Below are positions 57,065-64,000 of a DNA stretch of 64,000 bases, piece by piece; positions within the stretch are counted from its first letter, which is position 1, and every line of letters begins with the position of its first letter. Made by a program: the position numbers and the translations under genes. The stretch covers positions 32,115,501 to 32,179,500 of the forward strand of contig CM038043.1 in the NCBI GenBank assembly GCA_021397845.1, given 5' to 3'. Below the pieces are notes generated by a model, which did no database searches, had not been told where the DNA came from, and worked only from the letters and a program-made list of their open reading frames with translations. Source of the stretch: Areca catechu. Its lineage: Eukaryota; Streptophyta; Magnoliopsida; Arecales; Arecaceae.

Positions 57065-59125
57065 ACCAGGGAAGAAGACTTGAGGGTGTCTCCCTCATCG
57101 GACCTGATGGTGCCGTGACAAGGATGCAGTCCTCGTTGTGAAGATGGAGAAGATCCAGTGAAAGAAGAGGCCGAGTCGGTCTTCTCGTGGATGCTCGATG
57201 CCGAGCACAAGGAGGCGGTTGCATGTTGGCTAAGAGGCGACGTTGGTTGTGCCAAGAGGTGGCACAATTCGGAGATCACAGTGGACCCAATCAAAGCACA
57301 TCGGGTGGCACGGCGACGGGCAGTCGTTGGAGGTGAGGCACGGTGGCAGGTGGCGATGGTGGTGGCCGGAAGAGGATGTGGTCCATGGTTTTCTGTCATG
57401 GATCGATAATAATGGTAGCCGTAGACCAAGTCGTGCATGAGCCCTTAGACCGATTCATGGTGGACTGGCAATCTCAAATAGCTCTACTCTGAAATGCATG
57501 CTGACTGGATTTTTAGTGATTCCGGGCTCAATTGAACTCTGATTTGAGCCATGTCTACACCGTTGGATTTCATTTTATGAGCTCTTCATGTTAAGCTAGG
57601 ATGGATCTAGTGATGGAGTTAGATCACAGGTGATGTATATGTGGAGATTGTGGTGTAGCGGTCATGCATGCGGGCAACACGAGCAGGATTATTCCATCTT
57701 CAGCTCTCCCAGGTGGATAGAGGTTCGTGGTATCGGGAGCAGTGCAGAGGTCTACTGGTGGAGCATATCTCATCAAAGATGATGGGTCCGGTGGTGCAAG
57801 AGCTCGTGATGGTGGTTAGAGCTGCGAGTCCTATGCTGTGGAGCAGTGACAGGTCAGGTGATTTATGATTTAGCACAGGTGGAGCGATACATACCAGAGA
57901 TCTTCCAAAGCATGAGTGGAAGCTCCATCGGTAGTTGACTAGGGCTCTTAGTCACTATGGAGAAGAGCGATCAGTAGTACTCCAGCTACCTTGATCATGA
58001 TGGAGCTATATGTGGGTGTGGTATCCTGCATGGTTGGAGATGGATCTTGGGAGATGGATATCTCAGGGAGAACGAAATACATCAGCAGAGACTAGAGCTG
58101 ATGAAGATGACAGCTTAGGGAGACCGAGGGCACAGGTCTTAGGGAGCGCCAGGGGCATCATGCAGCTGGGAGTGTCCTGGTATGGCAAGATTGGCCTAAG
58201 GACAGGCTAGGACATGATGCAGCTGCCGATGGAGATGGTTGCTATGTTTAGTCATTACGTTAGAGGAGTTGGGATGAGCTCCTGGGGCTCGAAGGAGCTT
58301 GCATTGATGTAGTGTCCGAGATAGATTCAGCTATGCCCGCGGAGTGTGGAGGGGGTCGAAGGAGCAGCGACTATGATCGAGGTGCAGGGACATACCCCAG
58401 CAGTGCAGCATTATGAGGTTAACCTCGATGGGACTTCTACAGCATCAGGTGGACTTTGGTTTTAAGTGGAGCACTGGTTGGAGGTGTCTTCATGGCTGGA
58501 TAGATACCTTTGGCATGGGTTCAGAGTGGGAGGTGCAGGGATAATGACCATATCCTAGCACGAGTACCAGGGGTGCACTTAGCCAGGTAGAGCAAAGTGT
58601 GTAAAGATTGGCATGGCTCTGTGAAGACTGTGTCAAGTGGAGCTCTAGATGCAGTGGGTGCCGCTTTAAGATCGTTGCGGTCTCTCCAGGAAGTCCAGAG
58701 TGAGTGATGCAACTGCTTGGCAGAAGGAAGCCTACAATATAGATATCAAGTTGGTGCCATGAAGCAGGTACAAGTTGGTCCCAAGGAATTTGTACTGATC
58801 TTCATCTCGAGATATGGTCATCCCAGAGGCCTCAGAGAGAGCTCAGAAGCTGAAGAGGTCTGACATTGGTGTCAGGTTTGCACAGCTATCTAGGTACACT
58901 GCAGAAGCACAGGTTGGTGTTGAGTCACGAGGATAGAGCAGGAAGACATTAGTCGAGGTCAGGAGTGCGGTGAAGCATGAATCTCAGGAGCTATGGAGCA
59001 CGGGTCGATGTTTTAGCTAGAGAGGCAAGGTAGCTTCGACAGGAAGATGTCAACTCTGGAGACAGCAGGAAGGGTGCAGACAGTCATGTGGACTTTGTCA
59101 AGACTTATGGCACCAAGGTGAAGAT
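57065..59125 (+). other. E interior, right part
   Basis: About 2 kb, GC about 50 percent. The longest ORFs are under 90 codons on either strand and show no conserved motif. It has no satellite structure. It ends GTGAAGAT before the 3' LTR. I see no gene; it behaves as a large non-coding interior. Confidence 0.6.
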
Positions 59126-59560
59126 TGTTGGGAAAAATGTGGTGCTCCAAGTCTTGAAAGACCACAAGATGAGTCATGTTGGATCAGGGTCTTGACCCAG
59201 AGTAGAGAGAACATGTGAGATGGGGTGTACATGGGCTCAGGTTTGAGTGTTTTCTCATGTGATTTAGAGGGGGAGTTTTTGAGGGCTAGGTCGGTTATGA
59301 TTTAGGGTATATATATGAATCTTTTATCTTGTATATGGAATGCGAAAATATGAAGACGTGATCCCTTTTCTCCTCCAAAAATCCTATCCTCCCTTCAACT
59401 CTCCTCTCCTTAGTTCTCTCTCATGCATGCAGCCCCATGGGGGCATAGCTCCGCGATGGGAGCAGATGGCGTGCCCAATCCCTTCCCTGATGATGTTCCC
59501 TTTCCACCATGGTAGCATCAAGAAGGATCTCGGCGTTCTGCGAAGCGTTTTGCTCCAACA
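59126..59560 (+). repeat. E 3' LTR
   Basis: TGTTGGGAAAAATGTGG to GCTCCAACA, similar to 50070-50509 over its length, with scattered substitutions. Confidence 0.85.
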
Positions 59561-60580
59561 GTTCTTTCACTATTTTTATATGAATACCATAGCCTTCACC
59601 TATGATAAGCGAGAAACCCTAACAAGATTTTTTTAGTAGCATTGAGATCCCAATTCCTCGTAAATGCCTTGTATTTACACAACAAACATTATGAGTTCAA
59701 GGGTAGGAAATTTTCTTTTTCAATTGCAACCCATGCAACTCTCAACATGACAATTGCCTCTGAGATACTTACAACCTTGTATTTACATAATAAACTATAA
59801 TATCTTAATTTAGTTAGGCCCTTCATTTTCATATAGTCATAATTAAATAATGTTACCTTTGTATTTACACAACAAAGTAACATCAATAATCATACTATAA
59901 AGTATTAGATGCACCAAGATAAATTTTACATCAAACCCTATAGTAGGCCTTGTGTTACACAACAAACCTACTATAGTTTTGACATAAATTTGGCTTAACA
60001 TGAAGGAAGGTAATTAGTAGTGTTTTAATTAATTAGCATTTCCAAATCAAGGTCTAAATCAATCGAATTGGTCAAGTAAGTGGGAGAGAGGTGGGAGGCC
60101 CCCCACGCTTGCCTTAGACACCAAAGATTTTGCCAGGTGAGCAATGGACCCAATTAAAAATCACGTTCTCTTTACCTTCTCAGAACTACTTTTTTAAACA
60201 CCAATTGATTAATCAAATCCTAAATGGATTTGTATTATAATTTATAACACTACGACTAAATATAATTTTTTAAAGAGGGCTTTCGTGGTCTCACATACAT
60301 CTTAATTCTACAAAGTATCTAACATGCATATAATAACATCATATGTGCCAAGTATGTCATCATTATAGGACAACCTTATAACATAGAAGACAACCACTGC
60401 TATGTTAGGACAATCTTAATTCAAAATGATGACTGAAAAATCTAAACATATCTCTATATCGATTAGGATTTAAGTGAAACCCTAATCAATAACATACATC
60501 AATCAACATATGCTACAACTATTATGCTAGACATAATCATCCAAATATTTAATTAACTATTAATTGAATGAATCAATATT
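59561..60580 (-). other. D untranslated leader
   Basis: AT-rich, no ORF. It contains four stem-loop modules at 59655-60005 and continues at 49977-50069 on the other side of E. Confidence 0.65.
59655..60005 (-). promoter_or_regulatory. Four stem-loop modules with a shared core in the D leader
   Basis: The plus-strand core CCTTGTATTTACACAACAAA (or close) occurs at about 59667, 59774, 59857 and 59948. Each core is flanked by its own complementary arms: CTCGTAAATG/CATTATGAG, AGATACTTA/TAATATCT, ATGTTAC/GTAACAT and CTATAGTAGG/CCTACTATAG (10 bp perfect, with further pairing outside). The arm sequences differ between modules but pairing is kept. Confidence 0.6.
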
Positions 60581-60592
60581 GCTCTGATGCCA
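60581..60592 (-). promoter_or_regulatory. D primer-binding site
   Basis: Plus strand GCTCTGATGCCA, reverse complement TGGCATCAGAGC, a tRNA-Met complement variant common in copia elements. It lies four bases from the LTR. Confidence 0.8.
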
Positions 60593-60596
60593 CTAT

Positions 60597-61307
60597 TGGG
60601 TTACAATTATGCAACAAAAGACAGGATTTCAAAAATTTAATCCTTGAAATCCTAGTCAACCGAAACCCTAGACCTAGAACTATCTTGATTATATCAATTA
60701 ACAAGATAAAATAATAGAAAATACAAGAATACCTGTAATACTAATATCCCTTATTCTATTAGACACACAAATGTATGCCCTCTAGAGGTGTTCTACATAT
60801 GAATTGGATTAAGAAAACACTCCTCTTTCTTGCTTGACTCTTCCAGGCAGCCTTTCTTCCTTCAACAGCCTTTCTTCTTTTTCAGGACCTTTTTCCTTTC
60901 AAAAGTTACCTTAAGACCTCTCCCAAAAACTCTCTTACTATCCTATTATCTTTTCTAATTCTCTTCCTAAGCCCTTGTCTTAAAATGGTGGACTTGTCTT
61001 AAAATAAAAGACTTGTCCTAACAAGGAAAGGAAAAGAGTTGTCAAGACAACCTTTGGATGCTTTGGTTTCAATCATTGAAACCTTTAAATAGAAAGAGGG
61101 GAGGTACCTAATATACCCTTTCACAGCCTATAATCTGATATTTAACATATCAGATAAGAATATCAAGCAGAAGGAGTCTTTTGGCAGAAAGGTGCAAAGT
61201 GAAACATTATTTCACTAACATTTTTGCTCCAAGAGTTGCTTATCTCAACTCTTCATAAAAAATCGATAATTAGTCTTTAATTTCATAATTAAAGACTTAG
61301 TCCAACA
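60597..61307 (-). repeat. D 5' LTR (outer border uncertain)
   Basis: Starts TGGGTTACAATTATGC. A TATA-like TATTTAAAG on the minus strand lies near 61085. TCCAACA at 61301-61307 is a possible terminus (TGTTGGAC on the minus strand). The LTR could extend further right; no second copy is in the window to decide. Confidence 0.5.
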
Positions 61308-62984
61308 CCCCAATAGGCATATAAATTAGAAAGGCTTATCTAGAAAAAGATGATTGATAAGCAAAAGGACTCTAGACCATCCCATGTGCCATAATTTTCA
61401 AGCATCGCATCCCTTCATGAATTCACACCTATTATTATATATTTTGATCGGTCAAATCTAGTCCAAATGGATGCCTATTAAAAAGGATAGGGGCTAAGGC
61501 TTATAACCAAAAAGGTGATTAAATTGTAGAACTCTTGGTCCTTCTGCATCCCTTAAAAATGCGTATGCCAATATTGGTGCCAAGAGTCCCAAGCCCTTGG
61601 GACTCTTGGTTTAATTAATGGATAAAGGCTATAAAATCATGATAAATCCTAAATTGACTACTTCACTTTAGGCTCAACCCAACTTAAGTCCCATTCAAAT
61701 TAGTTAGCCCAAATAGCAAGCATTTGAATCCAATCTAATTAGATTAGGAGTTGGGCTAGCCAACGTATACTAGTATGTTAATTAGCTAGCCCATTAGGAT
61801 CCTATGACCCTAATAAAAATACAAATAACTTTCTTGATCAATTTCTTAATTTGTGTGCCCTTTGGGCTCCTCATCTAGCTAGCAGTAGGTTTAGGTTCAT
61901 GTCGATTTAGTTTGATTAAAAATCAACTAATCAAATTAGGTCAAATCGAACTAACCCTAGCTGCCAATTTGAGCCATCTTTTAAATTGACTCATGAATTC
62001 AATCAATTTAATTCATGATAACCTACAAGACATGATTGATATCTAGCAACATATCATGCCTATCCAGAAGTAAAAAATTTGGTAAAAAAGTGATAGGTAT
62101 AAAAATTAATAGATATACAAAATTATCAAACCCTCATACTTTATTCATTCGAATCTTAAATCATTAATGAAGACTCGATCGATGAAAGATTAGAAATCCT
62201 TTTCTAATTTTATCCTACTTTGATCAAAGACTTCCTGAGTCATTATTTGATGAGATTACATGGAATAAATACTCCTCTTACTATGAATGATCGATTCCTT
62301 GTCGACCTACTCATAACCTTCATACACAATTCATCATATCCATGAATATCCTGAACATAACTAAGTCATGAATGAGTATGAATCATAATATGGATTCATG
62401 TGTATAAGATACCATGATGATCTCAGGTCGAAGAATCACTTGCATAACTTCCACTAAGAGAATCATCTTTTGATAAGTAAGTAAGACTTCCATAAGATAT
62501 TCTCATAACAAATAATTTCAGTGAACTCATACCATAATGAGCACCCACATCCTTGTACTAGTATCCCTATATAAGTGGTCGTGAGACCAACCACTCTCTT
62601 TATCGAGTATACATAAGATGTGCTAGTCTTTCTGAAAATATCGATCCCCGACTCGATGATCCTATGATTAAAAATATTTTAGATTAGGATTTATAAAATC
62701 TTAGGTCTCACTGTTATGAACTCCATCATAACCCTAAAATCATTGCTCTAATTTATAGGATTCATCATAATCTTAAAACAACAAAGTATAAGACAGCATA
62801 TGGTGAAACAAAATACCTTTTATTAATATCATACTTGAGTTGTGAGAATTTTATAGATAAGCCCCTATTTCATAAGAAATATGATTGGCTTTTAGGGCAC
62901 TATTCTTTCACACACTCCTTGGTTAAGAGGACAACCAACCTATATGGCACACAACGACCTATTCTTAATAATCGTTGTGATCCT
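61308..62984. other. AT-rich DNA, possibly more LTR sequence
   Basis: No ORF of note on either strand. Phrases such as GGTCGTGAGACCAACCACTC and CTCATACCATAATGAGC (an inverted CTCAT...ATGAG) recall copia LTR U3 regions, but I cannot assign it to an element. Confidence 0.4.
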
Positions 62985-63012
62985 GAAAAATATATATATG
63001 TATATATGTATG

Positions 63013-63053
<41 letters not shown>

Positions 63054-63082
63054 TTGTATATATGTATACATATGTATGTATG

Positions 63083-63115
<33 letters not shown>

Positions 63116-63543
63116 GTATATATATGTATATATATATATGTATATATATGTATATATATGTATATATATATGTATGTATGTATATATGTATGTATATATG
63201 TATGTATATATATGTGTATATATGTATTATACATACATATATATGTATGTATATATATGTATGTACATACATACATACATATATATGTATGTACATACAT
63301 ACATACATATATATGTATGTACATACATACATATATATGTATGTACATACATACATACATATATATGTATGTACATACATACATACATACATATATATGT
63401 ATGTACATACATACATACATACATATATATGTATGTACATACATACATACATACATACATACATACATACATGCATACATATATATGTATATATATATGT
63501 ATGTACATATATGTATATATATATGTATGTACATATATGTATG

Positions 63544-63579
<36 letters not shown>

Positions 63580-63627
63580 TATGTGTGTGTATGTGTTTGT
63601 GTTTGTGTATATATATATATATATATG
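62985..63627. repeat. Compound TA / TATG / CATA microsatellite
   Basis: About 640 bp of (TA)n, (TATG)n and (CATA)n, with a repeated TATATGTATGTACATACATA module between 63240 and 63440 and a GCGCGCGC core at 63626-63635. Because TATG and CATA are complementary, it can fold on itself. ORFs of 200-280 codons in several frames here encode only Tyr/Ile/Met/His/Val/Cys repeats and are not genes. Confidence 0.95.
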
Positions 63628-64000
63628 CGCGCGCGCATATGTATCAATCATGCTAATATAACTACATATAAAATCGAATGTGATTATAAAACCTACACCA
63701 CAAGGATTAACTATAATCTCATGATCCATGCTACAGGGGATGTGTGTGACCATGTAACTTATGCCAAAAGAATTAAGTATGATTGTGTCACCTAAGCCAC
63801 GGGTTTAGTGTAGCCGCTTGATCACTATTTTAGTTAAAATATCCTTATCATAGAAATTATATATGGTTGCCGCATAGATTATGTAGTTATAGTTATTGCA
63901 AAGCAGCATTGAAAATTGGATACTCGGATATAAGTACATGTGTATATTAGTATATGATTCATACATAGCATGATCAATCTCGGGTAATCTATATTATTTT
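63628..64000. other. Unassigned right end
   Basis: About 370 bp, AT-rich. I see no gene or repeat; the phrase CATGTAACTTATGCC is not assignable. Confidence 0.4.

Larger units (their letters stand above)
50070..59560 (+). mobile_element. E: non-coding LTR element in the leader of D, host of F
   Basis: LTRs at 50070-50509 and 59126-59560 (about 440 bp, TGTTGG to CCAACA), with a PBS-like TAGTATCAGAGC after the first. With F removed, the interior is about 2.3 kb and no retrotransposon domain can be read in any frame. The flanking five bases (ATATC left, GTTCT right) do not match, so the two ends may come from different copies or a flank was deleted. Confidence 0.8.
47001..61307 (-). mobile_element. 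D: decayed Ty1/copia element, interrupted by C and E
   Basis: From the right: LTR (starts at 60597 on the plus strand), PBS 60581-60592, leader 59561-60580 and 49977-50069, gag, protease, integrase, RT. RT stops at 47000 where family C begins; RNase H and the 3' LTR are not in the window. The lineage within copia (Tork, Angela or Ivana type) is not settled. Many stops; inactive. Confidence 0.85.

Noticed and set aside
62835..63795. Overlapping ORFs of 215-283 codons on both strands
   Set aside because: They run through a TA/TATG microsatellite and encode only Tyr/Ile/Met/His/Val/Cys repeats; openness follows from the repeat.

Overview
This window is plant nuclear DNA made almost entirely of LTR retrotransposons, most of them nested in one another. 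I see no cellular gene, no tRNA or rRNA gene and no bacterial feature. The plant assignment rests on Ty3/gypsy elements with chromodomain-like tails, a SIRE/Maximus-type copia element with an extra 3' ORF, and primer-binding sites complementary to plant initiator tRNA-Met. Many internal stops look like C-to-T decay at CG and CHG sites, as expected of methylated heterochromatin. A monocot is a guess only.

Layout. 1-4053: a pol-less gypsy element on the minus strand (A1, left end cut by the window). 4140-17697: a second copy of that family on the plus strand (A2; target-site duplication CTTGG), interrupted by B1 (7069-14148; TSD CTAGA), a pol-less member of family B. 17937-26677: B2 (minus strand; TSD CATTG), a nearly full gag-pol element of family B and the plausible helper of B1. 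26678-30522: older DNA with a dimeric minisatellite, LTR-like fragments and one unexplained ORF. 30523-39884: a decayed SIRE-like copia element whose 3' LTR is truncated and fused to a broken A-family element (A3, 39885-42146). That in turn is fused to family C (42147-47000): three 1.4-1.7 kb LTRs separated by internal regions of only 84 bp. 47001-61307: a decayed copia element (D, minus strand). Its leader holds E (50070-59560), an LTR element with no recognisable coding sequence, and E holds F (50795-57064; TSD ACCAG), another pol-less gypsy element. 61308-64000: AT-rich LTR-like DNA and a 0.6 kb TA/TATG microsatellite.

The main biological result is the set of four pol-less gypsy elements (A1, A2, B1, F). 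They have different LTRs, yet all lack protease, reverse transcriptase and RNase H. In each, the gag-derived acidic frame runs into a remnant of the integrase core that begins after the first catalytic Asp. They also keep the integrase C-terminus, the chromodomain-like tail, a hairpin and the polypurine tract. They look like an old, successful class of non-autonomous elements mobilised in trans, with a B2-like element supplying the enzymes. Family C is the extreme case: it keeps only the PBS, the hairpin and the polypurine tract between its LTRs. All boundaries and TSDs were read by eye, and no database search was possible.
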